Numbered from the stretch's first letter, positions 1-10,446 are shown. The stretch: DNA of 64,000 bases from Tumebacillus avium (GCF_002162355.1 NZ_CP021434.1:32501-96500); one strand, 5' to 3'. Notes: generated from the letters alone by a model not told the origin. Numbers and translations: made by a program.

Positions 1-815
<815 letters not shown>

Positions 816-926
816 AGTTGTTCAACCGAAGTTGAGAAAGTTTGTATCTCTGACTCGCATCTAATCTCTGTAACACTCGTTTAGTTTTCAAGGATCAATC
901 AAAGTGAATCAGTCAAAGGATAAAAA
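816..926 (-). other. rrn leader between tRNA-Pro and 16S rRNA
   Basis: This 111-nt spacer has no gene. On the minus strand it contains a 'GATCCTTGAAAACTAAACGA' stretch, a sequence type that commonly flanks rRNA genes in Firmicutes, where it takes part in processing and antitermination. It links tRNA-Pro to the 16S gene in one transcript. Confidence 0.6.
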
Positions 927-1003
927 TGGTCGGAATGCAGGGATTCGAACCCTGGACCTCACGCTCCCGAAGCGTGCGCGCTACCAAGCTGCGCTACATT
1001 CCG
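927..1003 (-). tRNA. tRNA-Pro (anticodon CGG)
   Basis: The minus strand folds as a cloverleaf: acceptor CGGAATG/CATTCCG, discriminator A, encoded CCA, T-loop GGTTCGAATCC, and anticodon stem CACGC/GCGTG around loop TTCGGGA (anticodon CGG, proline). The C1-G72 acceptor pair is typical of bacterial tRNA-Pro. It sits upstream of the 16S gene and is probably cotranscribed with it. Confidence 0.95.
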
Positions 1004-1052
1004 ACGTTGTTGTGTTTCGTGTTGTCCGCTCTCTCGCGGGGCAACGAAGAGT

Positions 1053-1082
1053 ATCTTACCACGCCCCAAGCGAACCTATCAA
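1053..1082 (-). promoter_or_regulatory. Putative promoter of the tRNA-Pro/rrn transcript
   Basis: The minus strand reads TTGATA (1077-1082), an 18-nt spacer, then TAAGAT (1053-1058). This resembles a sigma-A promoter about 50 nt upstream of tRNA-Pro. Real rRNA operons often carry tandem promoters; I see only this one here. Confidence 0.55.
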
Positions 1083-1166
1083 TCACACGAACTGCGAAAA
1101 TCAAAACAAATTCAGCCAACCAATCAAACCAACTTCACCTCTCTCGTCCATCCTGCATCATCCGAC

Positions 1167-1199
1167 AAAAAACGCCCGACCGATTATTCCGGCCGGGCG
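1167..1199 (-). terminator. Rho-independent terminator after the 94-aa gene
   Basis: A GC-rich hairpin (cgcccgaccg / cggccgggcg, 1173-1199) is followed on the minus strand by TTTTTT (1167-1172). It lies 11 nt past the stop codon of the 94-aa gene. Confidence 0.85.
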
Positions 1200-1209
1200 C
1201 AAGATAAAA

Positions 1210-1494
1210 TCACTCGTTTCGCTCGCGGCGCACCGCGTCGACAATCCCATACTTAAACATCAGCAGCACGAACTCCATCCGAAAGTCATGCCTGACAGCA
1301 GCGAGATACACACTTCCCGGCTGCGTGGCAAAATGCACATCGGTCAGGTCATCGTTATTCTCGACTTCCGACCTCAGCTGCTTCAAACGACGCAACACAT
1401 TATCATCCTGCACGCGGAAATGAAACTCATAATCGGACTCTGTCTTCAACTCCTGAATCGAAAGCCCTGCTTTGTCATATTCATAACGAACCAT
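1210..1494 (-). CDS. Hypothetical protein, 94 aa
   Basis: I do not recognise a family. It is a small soluble, charged protein with no signal peptide or membrane segment. The middle has alternating beta-like and helical segments (YEFHFRVQDDNVLRRLKQL, about residues 22-40) and the C-terminus is basic (VDAVRRERNE). It lies 18 nt downstream of the ArsB/NhaD-type transporter on the same strand and is followed at once by a strong terminator, so it is probably the last gene of a two-gene operon. A role linked to the transporter is possible, but nothing in the sequence shows it. Confidence 0.7.
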   Translation of the reverse strand: MVRYEYDKAGLSIQELKTESDYEFHFRVQDDNVLRRLKQLRSEVENNDDLTDVHFATQPGSVYLAAVRHDFRMEFVLLMFKYGIVDAVRRERNE

Positions 1495-1512
1495 TCAGAA
1501 ACCCCCTTCTCC

Positions 1513-2790
1513 TTAGAGGTAGCGCATGTAAAGATACACAGTCGAGATGAGAATCGAGAGAATCATCAACGGGAAGCCGATCAGCAAGAACTGTACAAAC
1601 GAAATCTTATACCCTTCTTTCGCCGCCAAGCCAATCACGATCACGTTTGCGCTCGCTCCGATCACCGTGCCGTTGCCGCCCAAGCAGGCACCAAGCGCCA
1701 AACTCCACCATAACGGCTCCAGATTGGAAATGCCAAGCACTCCCATCTCTTTGATCATCGGGATCATCGTTGCCACAAACGGGATGTTGTCCACAAACGC
1801 CGAGGCGATCGCGCTCATCCAGAGAATCAACAGCGTCGTCGCCGTCAGATCCCCGCCGGTCAGTTCCACCGCCTGCGAGGCCAGCATCGAGATGACGCCC
1901 GTCTCCATCAGGCCTGCCACCAGCACAAACAGCCCAACAAAGAAGAAGATCGTGGTCCACTCCACACGCTCCAGCGCCTGCTCCAGATACTTCTCACCGG
2001 TCAGGAGCAGCAGCAAAAACGCGCCGCTGAGCGCCACCGTCGCCGACTCCAGATGCAAAGCCTGATGCAAGCCGAAGCCCACAATCGTCAGCGCCAGCAC
2101 CGCCAGCGATTTTTTCAACAAAGTCATATCCTGCAGTTCATCCTGCTCATTGAGCGACATGATCAGCTGTTGCCGCTCCGGATCTGCTTTCAACTGACCG
2201 CGGTAGATCAGTGCAAGCAAAGCGACCGTCACCAGCAGAATGATCGCCGCCACCGGGGCAAGGTTATAGATAAATTCCATAAACGAAAGTTCCGGCACTG
2301 CGCTGCCGATCATGATGTTTGGCGGGTCGCCGATCAAGGTTGCCGTGCCGCCGACGTTCGAAGCGAGCACCTCGGAGATCAAATACGGCACCGGGTTCAC
2401 TTTCAACTGCCGCGCGATCGAGAAGGTGACCGGCACGATCAACAGCACCGTCGTGACATTATCCAGCAGCGCCGATAGCACTGCGGTGATCAGCGACAGG
2501 TAGATCAAAATTTTCACCGGGTGCCCGCCGGCCAGTTTGGCCGCTTTGATCGCGAGGTATTTGAACACGCCGGTCTGTCCGGTGATCGAGACGAGAATCA
2601 TCATCCCGATCAACAGCCCGATCGTATTCAGGTCGATATGGTGAATCGCCGTCTCCTGATCGATGATGCCAAAAGCGACCATCAAAATGCCGCCGACCAT
2701 CGCGACGATTGTCCGATGCAATTTTTCCGATACGATCAACGCGTAGGTGACCAGAAAAATGCCGATTGCGAATAAAGCTTGGTTCTCCAT
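1513..2790 (-). CDS. ArsB/NhaD-family ion transporter (SLC13-like permease)
   Basis: The 425-aa protein is almost wholly hydrophobic with about 10-12 membrane segments, as in the ArsB/NhaD/citrate-transporter superfamily. The hallmark repeat signatures are visible: SALLDNVTTVLLIVPVT and NVGGTATLIGDPPNIMIG in the first half, and SAFVDNIPFVATMIPMI and LGGNGTVIGASANVIVIG in the second. These two inverted repeats carry the Asp/Asn and Gly-rich loops that line the ion path in the family. The substrate (Na+/H+, arsenite or an organic anion) cannot be read from sequence. The start has a good RBS (GGGGAGGAAGG). A 94-aa gene follows in the same direction. Confidence 0.85.
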   Translation of the reverse strand: MENQALFAIGIFLVTYALIVSEKLHRTIVAMVGGILMVAFGIIDQETAIHHIDLNTIGLLIGMMILVSITGQTGVFKYLAIKAAKLAGGHPVKILIYLSLITAVLSALLDNVTTVLLIVPVTFSIARQLKVNPVPYLISEVLASNVGGTATLIGDPPNIMIGSAVPELSFMEFIYNLAPVAAIILLVTVALLALIYRGQLKADPERQQLIMSLNEQDELQDMTLLKKSLAVLALTIVGFGLHQALHLESATVALSGAFLLLLLTGEKYLEQALERVEWTTIFFFVGLFVLVAGLMETGVISMLASQAVELTGGDLTATTLLILWMSAIASAFVDNIPFVATMIPMIKEMGVLGISNLEPLWWSLALGACLGGNGTVIGASANVIVIGLAAKEGYKISFVQFLLIGFPLMILSILISTVYLYMRYL

Positions 2791-2986
2791 TACCTTCCTC
2801 CCCTGATCTCAATTTATCGCCCATATGGTAGCACACTTCACTTCCAGCAATGGATTCAGAAAATTTCAAGAGCCGCCAACAGATTGCTGCTCCTAGTTTC
2901 TCCTGCTCCTCCTTCATTCTTACGCCGTCATTTGTTTCCTGAATCCGGCAATATTGAAGGACCTCTATAATAAATAGGAAGAAAAA

Positions 2987-3006
2987 GACCCCCGTTTCCG
3001 GAGGTC
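2987..3006 (-). terminator. Terminator after tyrS
   Basis: The minus strand forms the stem GACCTCC/GGGGGTC with a 6-nt loop, followed by CTTTTTC. It lies 24 nt past the tyrS stop and separates tyrS from the transporter promoter region. Confidence 0.8.
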
Positions 3007-3030
3007 CCCTTTTCACCGCACAGACGGCAG

Positions 3031-4275
3031 TTAGCCCAGTTTGATCTTCGCAAATTTGCGTTTGCCAGCCTGTACGACCATACCGTCGATAAGCTCGATT
3101 TGCGCGTCGGCCGCGTCGACTTTTTCTTCGTTGATCTTCACGCCGCCCTGCTGCACCAGACGGCGCGCTTCGCCGTTCGACGGAGCCATGCCGAGGTCGA
3201 CGAGCAGTTTGACGATCCAGACGGTGCCTGCTTCCACAGTCACTTCCGGGATGTCGGTCGGCAGCGCGCGCTTTTGGAAGATCGTTTTGAAATTCTCTTC
3301 CGCCGCCTGTGCCGCTTCTTCTCCGTGGTACATGCGGACGATCTCGCGTCCGAGACGCATCTTCAGATCGCGCGGGTGCAGTTCGCCGCTGGCCATGCCG
3401 GCCTTGATCCCTTCGACTTCTTCGGTCGGCAGGTCGGTGACCAGCTCGTAGTATTTTGCCATCAGCTCATCGGGAATCGACATCGTCTTGCCGTACATTT
3501 CGTTTGGCGCTTCGTCGATGCCGATGTAGTTGCCAAGCGACTTGGACATTTTCTGCACGCCGTCGAGGCCTTCGATCAGCGGCATGGTCAAAATGATCTG
3601 TTGCTCTTTGCCGTATTCCTTCTGCAGCATGCGGCCCATCAGCAGGTTGAACTTCTGGTCGGTGCCGCCCAGCTCCACATCACACTCCAGCGCCACCGAA
3701 TCGTAGCCCTGCATCAGCGGGTAGAAGAACTCATGCAACGAGATCGGCTGCTGCGAGTTGTAACGCTTCTCAAAATCATCGCGTTCCAGCATGCGCGCAA
3801 CGGTGGTCTTCGCCGCCAGACCGATGACATCAGCAAAATTCATCGGAGCGAGCCACTCGGAGTTGTAGCGGATGCTCGTCTTCGCCTGGTCCAGCACTTT
3901 GTACAGCTGGGTGACGTACGTTTCAGCATTGTGCTTGACCTGCTCCGGAGTCAGCTGTTTGCGGGTCTCCGATTTGCCGGTCGGGTCGCCGATCATCCCG
4001 GTGTAGTCGCCGATGATGATCGTCACGTGATGGCCGAGGTCCTGGAACTGGCGCATCTTTTGCAGCACGACGGTGTGGCCGAGGTGGATATCCGGCGCGG
4101 ACGGGTCGAGGCCCAATTTGATGTGCAGCGGCTTGCCTTTGGTCAGCGACTTCTTCAGTTTCGCGATCAATTCTTCTTGCGGAATGATCTCGACAGCGCC
4201 GCGGCGGATCGTTGCCAACTGGCGGTCAATTTCCGCTTGCAGCTGCGGATCGATGGTTTGCTCTTGCGTGGTCAT
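3031..4275 (-). CDS. tyrS: Tyrosyl-tRNA synthetase
   Basis: A 414-aa class I aminoacyl-tRNA synthetase that charges tRNA-Tyr in the cytoplasm. The HIGH-type motif appears as HLGH within [15 protein letters not shown] (about residue 60), and KMSKS appears as [12 protein letters not shown] (about residue 240). A C-terminal S4-like RNA-binding domain ([23 protein letters not shown]) ends the protein. The HLGH motif and length match the TyrZ-like bacterial type rather than the classic B. subtilis TyrS. It is monocistronic: a tyrosine T-box leader lies upstream and a terminator 24 nt downstream. Confidence 0.95.
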   Translation of the reverse strand: MTTQEQTIDPQLQAEIDRQLATIRRGAVEIIPQEELIAKLKKSLTKGKPLHIKLGLDPSAPDIHLGHTVVLQKMRQFQDLGHHVTIIIGDYTGMIGDPTGKSETRKQLTPEQVKHNAETYVTQLYKVLDQAKTSIRYNSEWLAPMNFADVIGLAAKTTVARMLERDDFEKRYNSQQPISLHEFFYPLMQGYDSVALECDVELGGTDQKFNLLMGRMLQKEYGKEQQIILTMPLIEGLDGVQKMSKSLGNYIGIDEAPNEMYGKTMSIPDELMAKYYELVTDLPTEEVEGIKAGMASGELHPRDLKMRLGREIVRMYHGEEAAQAAEENFKTIFQKRALPTDIPEVTVEAGTVWIVKLLVDLGMAPSNGEARRLVQQGGVKINEEKVDAADAQIELIDGMVVQAGKRKFAKIKLG

Positions 4276-4304
4276 TCAAATCCCTCCAAATAGTCGTAAT
4301 AAAA

Positions 4305-4557
4305 TACAAAAAACCCCGTCCCCAAATAGGGACGAGGTTCGAACTCGCGGTACCACCCTAAGCAGCCTGCCACAAACGCAAGCTCCTTCATTGCAATAAC
4401 GGCCACGCGCGTGACCGGCTTGGCATTGCCTCCAAGCGGCTCCGGAGTGTATTTCACGTCTTGGGACTGACCGGTTCGCAGCAACCACCGGCTCTCTGCA
4501 CAATCCTGTAAAACGCTACTCGCTCCCTCATTGCCTGTTCTGTATGATTTTGTCATT
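4305..4557 (-). promoter_or_regulatory. T-box leader of tyrS (tyrosine specifier UAC)
   Basis: The minus strand carries the conserved T-box sequence AGGGTGGTACCGCGA at 4345-4359. It is followed by a terminator hairpin (AACCTCGTCCC/GGGACGGGGTT plus T run, 4308-4339). The specifier context GTGAAA-TAC-ACTCC puts UAC (Tyr) at 4449-4451, matching the tyrS gene below. By the established mechanism, uncharged tRNA-Tyr binding would stabilise the antiterminator and allow tyrS transcription. The leader accounts for the roughly 280 nt gap before tyrS. Confidence 0.93.
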
Positions 4558-4579
4558 CACAGCACAATATATGCGATAA

Positions 4580-4609
4580 ATAATAGCAGTGCAGAAGACT
4601 GCTTGTCAA
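4580..4609 (-). promoter_or_regulatory. Promoter of the tyrS T-box transcript
   Basis: The minus strand reads TTGACA (4604-4609), an 18-nt spacer, then TATTAT (4580-4585), a near-consensus sigma-A promoter just upstream of the T-box leader. Confidence 0.7.
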
Positions 4610-4648
4610 GCCGATATGCTGTAGAAACAAGTCCCAACCTGTCATTTC

Positions 4649-4676
4649 TTGTCCACTGATTGAGCTGTGGTATAAT
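4649..4676 (+). promoter_or_regulatory. Putative promoter of the PBP gene
   Basis: TTGTCC (4649-4654), a 16-nt spacer and a consensus TATAAT (4671-4676) lie 28 nt before the PBP start codon. Confidence 0.6.
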
Positions 4677-4704
4677 GATCAAGATAAGGGGGAGGACGCT
4701 ATAT

Positions 4705-7700
4705 ATGGAAGAGAACAACACCCGAACCGATCAGCACAAAAAGAAACCGAAAAAGAAGAAACGGCGCTGGCTTAAATTTGTCAAAGTCTTCTTATTCCTG
4801 TTCCTTGCCGTAACGATCATAGGCGGGGGTGCGGCGGCCGGCTTTGTTGCCTCGCTGGTCAAGAAAGCTCCCGAACTCGATCTTAATGCGATCACCAATA
4901 TGGCCGCGAAGACCAAGGTGTTCGACAGCGAGGGCCAGTTCATGTTCGAACTGCAAGGCGACGGCGACCGCGAGTTGATCAACTCGCTGCAGGATACTTC
5001 ACCTTATGTGGTTGATGCATTCGTCGCTGCAGAAGACAAAGACTTTTACGAACATTTCGGCGTCAATCCGTACGCGATCGCCCGCGCAGGCGTGCAAAAC
5101 GTACTCGGCGGCGAGATCCGGTCCGGCGCGTCAACGATCACACAGCAAACGATCAAAAACGCGATGTTCCCGGAGCAGGAACGCTCCCTGGAGCGCAAAG
5201 TGCAGGAAGCAGCGCTGGCCATTCAGCTCGAACAACAATTGACCAAAGATGAAATTATGCTTACCTATTTGAACTGGATCTATTTTGGCAAATCGGGCCC
5301 GGCCAACCTGTACGGGATTGAGCGCACGTCGAAGGCGATCTTCGGCAAACCGTCCAAGGACCTCAACCTGGCACAGGCAACCATTCTGGCTGCGCTTCCG
5401 AACAACCCGAGTTTATTTAATCCTTATACCAATCTTGAAGCAACGCTGGAGCGTCAAGAGTACATTTTGCAGGCGATGCTCGAAGCGGCGTATATCACGC
5501 CGCAAGAATACCAGGAAGCCAAGGCGTACGATGTCGCCAAGGACATTCAGGAACACAAGGAAAAAATGGCGGTTCAAGGCGGCGAATTTGCCCATCTGAC
5601 CTCCGAGGTGGAAGAGCGCGCTGCCCAGCAGCTGTTCGACACCGGCAAATACGAATCGCTCGACAAGGCCCGCGAAGCGCTGTTCCGCGGCGGGTATGAG
5701 ATTCACACGACGATCAACCGCAAGATGCAAAACAAGCTCGATGCGGTGATCGACAACGATGAGCTCTACCCGGAGAACATTTCCTACACGATCACCGACA
5801 ATGCCGGCAAACAGATCGCTGTGGAAAATGCGATGATGCAGTCGGGCGCTACGCTGATCGAAAACAAATCGGGCAAGATCCTCGCCATGGCCGGCGGCCG
5901 CAAGTATGAGATCGACCAGGTCAACCATGCGACCCAGCCGCGCCAGCCCGGTTCGACGATGAAGCCGATCGCCGTCTACGGCCCGGCCATCGAGAAGAAG
6001 ATGATCGGTTCCGGCTCGGCGATCGACGATGTGCCGATGGTCTGGCCGGACCAGAACGCAGCGGACGGCAAATACTTCCCGAAGAACTGGGACAGCAAGT
6101 TCCACGGGCTGATGACCGTCCGCACCGCGCTGGAGCAGTCTTACAACATCCCGGCGCTCAAAGTGTTCCACGAACTGACGCCGACCGTCGGCCTTGATTA
6201 CCTGCGCAAGATGGGCGTCACGACGCTGGAAGATACCGACGCCAACCTGGCAGCGGCGATCGGCGGACTCTCTCACGGCTTGACGGTCACCGAAGCAACC
6301 AACGCCTACTCGACGTTGCCGAACATGGGCGTCTCGCATGATGCGTACCTGATCAGCGAGATCAAAGACCGCACCGGACAGCAGATCTTCCAGCACAAAT
6401 CAGCGACGACGCAGGTGTTCAGCCCGAACACCGCCTACATCCTGAACGACATGCTGAAAGACGTCGTGCGCAAAGGCACCGCTTCCGATGTCGGCGCACG
6501 CTTCTCCGGCTATGAAGTGGCCGGCAAGACCGGTTCGACCGACGTGGACAAAGACGCATGGTTTGTCGGATACACGCCGGACGTGACGCTTGGCGTCTGG
6601 GCCGGTTACAACATCCCGTACACCTTGGAGTCCACCTATCAGAAGAACCTGCCCAAGACGCTGTGGAGCAACATCATGACCGATGTAGTACCGATGATCG
6701 AAAATCGCACGCGCAGCTTCCCGGGCAATCCGGGCGGTGTCCGTCAAGTGACCGTCTGCAGGCTCTCCGGTAAAATACCGTCCGAGCTGTGCAAGGCCGA
6801 ACACACAGTCACCACCGAACTCTTCCTCGCCGGCACCGCTCCGACAGAAGTCTGCGATGTGCATGTGAAAGCCAAATACTACGAAGTCGGCGACAAGAAA
6901 TACCTTGCTAACGATTCCACTCCGTCGTATCTGGTCAAAGAAGGTATCTTCATCAAGCGTGAAAAATACACCTTGCCGAACAACGACAAGCGCTGGCTCC
7001 CGATCGACCATGAGAAGGAACTGCCGAGCGACAAGGACCCGCGCAGCGGTATCGAAGAGCTTGGCACCACCCGCGTTCCGGGCGGCCTGCAAGTCACCGG
7101 CACAACCGACTCTTCCGTTTCCCTGAGCTGGAACCGGGTCGCTGCTGCGACCAGCTATCTCGTGCTCCGTTCGAACAGCGAAGCCGGTCCGTTCCAGATC
7201 GTCAGCGAAGTCAAGTCAACGACCTTCACCGACACTTCGGTGCAAAAAGGCAAGCAATACGCCTACCGCATCGTCTCGATCGACAAAGAAGGCCTGCAGT
7301 CCGACCCGGGCAAAATCATCACCGCCACGCCGGGCGCTGTGCAGGTAGCCCCGCCAAGCGGCGTGCAGGCTCAGCCGGGCGCAGTCGGCCTGACCATCAC
7401 CTGGCAGCCGGCAGCAGGTGCCACCTCCTATGCGGTCTACCGCAGCGACGAGCCGTCCGGCAGCTACCAGCGTATCGGCACCGCCAGCGGCACATCGTTT
7501 GACGATGTTGGCGCGATGCCAGGCGTGACCTTCTTCTACAAAGTCGCCTCGATCGCAGACGGCAAAGAATCGGACGCGTCCGCTCCCGTCCCAGGCTCGC
7601 TGACCGGCGGCGGGCAAGATCCGGGCCAACCGGCCACCGTGCCCGCTCCAACCGGCGTTGGGGTCACCGATCCGAAATCGGGCAACTCGCTTGTCATCGG

Positions 7701-7911
7701 CTGGAAAGCGTCCCGAGGCGCGACCTCCTACTCGGTCGAGCGCAGTACAGACGGCGCAACCTGGGCACCGCTTGGCGAAACCAGCGACACCGGCTATTTT
7801 GACACCGGACTGTCGACCGGTCAGAAGTACTTCTACCGCATTCTTGCCACCGACGCGAACGGCAAACGCTCCACGCCGTCCGCAACGGCAAGCGGCACGC
7901 CAACAAAATAA
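4705..7911 (+). CDS. Class A penicillin-binding protein 1A with three FN3 domains
   Basis: A bifunctional peptidoglycan synthase anchored in the membrane, 1,068 aa. A Lys/Arg-rich cytoplasmic tail (1-24) precedes one membrane segment (about 25-48). The GT51 glycosyltransferase motif EDKDFYEHFG has its catalytic Glu at 110. The transpeptidase motifs are STMK (S417 nucleophile), SYN (479-481) and KTG (608-610). The C-terminal tail adds three fibronectin type III repeats (about 790-880, 881-970, 975-1068). The start is the ATG behind GGGGGAGG; the longer open frame upstream lacks an RBS. FN3 tails occur in Firmicute class A PBPs, but three copies make this a long member. It is followed by a bidirectional terminator shared with mutS2. 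Confidence 0.93.
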   Translation: MEENNTRTDQHKKKPKKKKRRWLKFVKVFLFLFLAVTIIGGGAAAGFVASLVKKAPELDLNAITNMAAKTKVFDSEGQFMFELQGDGDRELINSLQDTSPYVVDAFVAAEDKDFYEHFGVNPYAIARAGVQNVLGGEIRSGASTITQQTIKNAMFPEQERSLERKVQEAALAIQLEQQLTKDEIMLTYLNWIYFGKSGPANLYGIERTSKAIFGKPSKDLNLAQATILAALPNNPSLFNPYTNLEATLERQEYILQAMLEAAYITPQEYQEAKAYDVAKDIQEHKEKMAVQGGEFAHLTSEVEERAAQQLFDTGKYESLDKAREALFRGGYEIHTTINRKMQNKLDAVIDNDELYPENISYTITDNAGKQIAVENAMMQSGATLIENKSGKILAMAGGRKYEIDQVNHATQPRQPGSTMKPIAVYGPAIEKKMIGSGSAIDDVPMVWPDQNAADGKYFPKNWDSKFHGLMTVRTALEQSYNIPALKVFHELTPTVGLDYLRKMGVTTLEDTDANLAAAIGGLSHGLTVTEATNAYSTLPNMGVSHDAYLISEIKDRTGQQIFQHKSATTQVFSPNTAYILNDMLKDVVRKGTASDVGARFSGYEVAGKTGSTDVDKDAWFVGYTPDVTLGVWAGYNIPYTLESTYQKNLPKTLWSNIMTDVVPMIENRTRSFPGNPGGVRQVTVCRLSGKIPSELCKAEHTVTTELFLAGTAPTEVCDVHVKAKYYEVGDKKYLANDSTPSYLVKEGIFIKREKYTLPNNDKRWLPIDHEKELPSDKDPRSGIEELGTTRVPGGLQVTGTTDSSVSLSWNRVAAATSYLVLRSNSEAGPFQIVSEVKSTTFTDTSVQKGKQYAYRIVSIDKEGLQSDPGKIITATPGAVQVAPPSGVQAQPGAVGLTITWQPAAGATSYAVYRSDEPSGSYQRIGTASGTSFDDVGAMPGVTFFYKVASIADGKESDASAPVPGSLTGGGQDPGQPATVPAPTGVGVTDPKSGNSLVIGWKASRGATSYSVERSTDGATWAPLGETSDTGYFDTGLSTGQKYFYRILATDANGKRSTPSATASGTPTK

Positions 7912-7925
7912 AAACAACGCAATAA

Positions 7926-7971
7926 AAAACCACCCGGCCTCCTCTTCCGATGAGGCCGGGTGGTTTTTTGT
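7926..7971. terminator. Bidirectional terminator between the PBP gene and mutS2
   Basis: The stem aaaaccacccggcctc / gaggccgggtggtttt has A/T runs on both sides, so it can stop both converging transcripts. Confidence 0.9.
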
Positions 7972-7980
7972 TTTCCCGCA

Positions 7981-10332
7981 TTATTTCAATGTGACGACGG
8001 TGACTCCATTTCCGCCTTCGCCTTCCACGCCGTAGCGGTAAGACTTGATTTGGCGGTGGGTGCGCAAGTATTCCTGCACACCGGTGCGCAGCGCGCCGGT
8101 GCCTTTGCCGTGAATGATATGCAAGGTGCTGAGACCGGCCAGCAGCGCATCGTCGATCTTTTTGTCGATCGCATAGATGCCTTCCTCCACGTTGGCCCCG
8201 CGCAGGTCGAGCTCCAGCGAAACGTGCTTCGCTTCTACCTGCTTGCGGCCCACGATGGTGCGGGTCGGTTCTTTTTCAGGCGCCAACAGTTCCAACTGGT
8301 CTTTACGGACTTTGGTTTTCATCATGCCGATCTGGATCAGCACCTGATTGCCTTTGATTTCAAGAATGTGACCTTTTTGTCCCAGATGTACCACCGCAAC
8401 GTGGTCACCCGCTTGCAACGGACGGTCGGCTGCTTTGGCTGTCGGCTTTTTCGCTTCCCGCTTGAGCTTGGGCGCTTTGCCTTCCAGCTCTTTGCGCAGT
8501 TCGATCAGGCGGTGTTCCTTGATCTGTCCGCGCTCTTCGGCGGCGATGCGGCGCAGCTCTTCCACGATCTCAGTCGCTTCCTTCTCCGCCTTTTGCACCG
8601 CTTTGCGCGCTTCTTCCTCGGCGCGCTCCATCATGCGGTCCTTCTGCTGGTAGAACGCTTCTTTCTCCTTGTCGAACTCCTCCAGCAGCTCATCCAGCTC
8701 GCGGCGCAAGGACTCGGCCTGTTCGCGCTCCTGGTTGGCGATGACCTGGTTCTGCTCCAGTTTGCGGATCAGCTCATCGACCGCCACGTCCTCGGTCGTG
8801 AGGCGCGACTGGGCGTGCTCGATGATGTCGCGGCGCAGACCGAGGCGCTCGGAGATGGCAAACGCGTTCGAACGGCCCGGCACGCCGATCAGCAGACGAT
8901 AGGTCGGACGCAAGGACTGCACGTCAAATTCCACCGAGGCGTTGATCGCGTTTGGTTCGTTGTACGCATACCCTTTGAGCTCCGAATAGTGTGTGGTCGC
9001 GACGGTGCGCACCCCGCGCTCCTTGAGGAAGTCGAGGATCGACATCGCCAGCGCCGCCCCTTCGGTCGGGTCGGTGCCCGCGCCGAGCTCGTCGAACAGC
9101 ACAAGGCTTCTGAAGTCGACCTTCTCGAGGATCTGCACGATGTTCGTCATATGCGACGAGAACGTCGAGAGCGACTGTTCGATCGACTGCTCATCGCCGA
9201 TATCGGCAAACACTTCATCAAACGTGGACAGGACGCTGTCATCATCGGTCGGCACATGCAGGCCGGACATCGCCATCAAGGTCAGCAGGCCAAACGTCTT
9301 CAGCGTCACCGTCTTACCGCCCGTATTCGGGCCGGTGATGACCAGCAAAAGAAAATCTTCGCCGAGGCGCAGATCGGACGGCACCACCACGCTCGGGTCG
9401 ATCAGCGGATGGCGGGCGCGCTTCACGCGGACGATGCCCTGGTCGTTCATCTTCGGACGCACAGCGCGCAATTCACGCGCATAGGTCGTTTTGGCAAAAA
9501 TAAAATCAAGGTCGGCGAGCGCTTCCTGCCCGTCCTGCAGTTCATCGGCATGCTGCCCGACCAGTGCGGACAACTGCTGCAAAATGCGCTGCACTTCGCG
9601 CTCTTCCTTGATCTGCAATTCCCGCAGCGCGTTGGAGAGGCGCACCACCGAAGCCGGTTCAATATACAGCGTGCTGCCCGATGCGGACTGGTCGTGGACG
9701 ATCCCGTCAAACGTGCCGCGATACTCCACTTTCACCGGCACGCAGTAGCGGTCATTGCGCTGGGTGATGATCGGGTCCTGCAGCATTTTCTGATAAGAGG
9801 ACGTGCGGATGATCGACTCCAGCTTCTCCTTGATCCGCGCCTGCTGGGATCGCATCTCTCCGCGAATGCGGCGCAGGTCGGAGGACGCGGTATCGCGCAC
9901 CGCGCCGTTGTCATCGACGACCGCACGAATATCATCTTCTACCTGTTTCAGTTCCGGCAGCATCTCCGCGAGACCCATCATCCCCGGCAATGCGTGCTCT
10001 TCATGAGTATCCTGCAAAAATTTCTTCAGGCGGCGGCCGGCCATAATCGTGTCGGCCGTATCGAGCATCTCATGCGCGGCCAAAATCCCGCCCAAAGCGG
10101 CGCGGCGCACAAAGGAGCGGATGTCATGAATGCCGCCCAGCGGAATCAGCCCGCGCAGACGGTAGACGGTGACGCCTTCCTCTGTGAGCTGCTGCCACGT
10201 TTCCACCTCTGCCAAATCGGAGGACGGATACAGTTCCTCAGCTCTTGCTTTCCCTAACGAAGAGCTGGCCAAACGCACAACATGATCGCGTATTTTATCA
10301 TACTCGAGCACTCGCAGCACTCGTTCATTCAT
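7981..10332 (-). CDS. mutS2: Endonuclease MutS2 (RqcU-type ribosome/DNA MutS homologue)
   Basis: A 783-aa MutS2 protein. The ABC ATPase core has Walker A GPNTGGKTVTLKT (about residue 335) and Walker B/D-loop LVLFDELGAGTDPTEGAAL. A long charged coiled coil follows, then a KOW-like basic segment and a C-terminal Smr domain (LDLRGANVEEG, HIIHGKGTGALR). MutS2 lacks the mismatch-recognition domain; in Firmicutes it suppresses homologous recombination or splits collided ribosomes. The start is the ATG behind GGGGGTG, nine codons inside the longest frame. Confidence 0.95.
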   Translation of the reverse strand: MNERVLRVLEYDKIRDHVVRLASSSLGKARAEELYPSSDLAEVETWQQLTEEGVTVYRLRGLIPLGGIHDIRSFVRRAALGGILAAHEMLDTADTIMAGRRLKKFLQDTHEEHALPGMMGLAEMLPELKQVEDDIRAVVDDNGAVRDTASSDLRRIRGEMRSQQARIKEKLESIIRTSSYQKMLQDPIITQRNDRYCVPVKVEYRGTFDGIVHDQSASGSTLYIEPASVVRLSNALRELQIKEEREVQRILQQLSALVGQHADELQDGQEALADLDFIFAKTTYARELRAVRPKMNDQGIVRVKRARHPLIDPSVVVPSDLRLGEDFLLLVITGPNTGGKTVTLKTFGLLTLMAMSGLHVPTDDDSVLSTFDEVFADIGDEQSIEQSLSTFSSHMTNIVQILEKVDFRSLVLFDELGAGTDPTEGAALAMSILDFLKERGVRTVATTHYSELKGYAYNEPNAINASVEFDVQSLRPTYRLLIGVPGRSNAFAISERLGLRRDIIEHAQSRLTTEDVAVDELIRKLEQNQVIANQEREQAESLRRELDELLEEFDKEKEAFYQQKDRMMERAEEEARKAVQKAEKEATEIVEELRRIAAEERGQIKEHRLIELRKELEGKAPKLKREAKKPTAKAADRPLQAGDHVAVVHLGQKGHILEIKGNQVLIQIGMMKTKVRKDQLELLAPEKEPTRTIVGRKQVEAKHVSLELDLRGANVEEGIYAIDKKIDDALLAGLSTLHIIHGKGTGALRTGVQEYLRTHRQIKSYRYGVEGEGGNGVTVVTLK

Positions 10333-10446
10333 GGCTTTCACCCCCGAAATTTCATCCATTATAGCATATCCGTCAAAAAAGTGGACATTCTACTGTGTAC
10401 GGAAGACATGGAAGACACATCAAAGGAAAAGGAGGATGAAGTAGAG

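Noticed and set aside
904..1713. A 269-codon plus-strand frame starting near tRNA-Pro
   Set aside because: It runs across a tRNA, a terminator and the reverse of a real gene; no RBS and implausible composition.
7960..10257. A 765-codon plus-strand frame
   Set aside because: It is the shadow of mutS2 on the other strand, caused by high third-position GC; MutS2 motifs are unmistakable.
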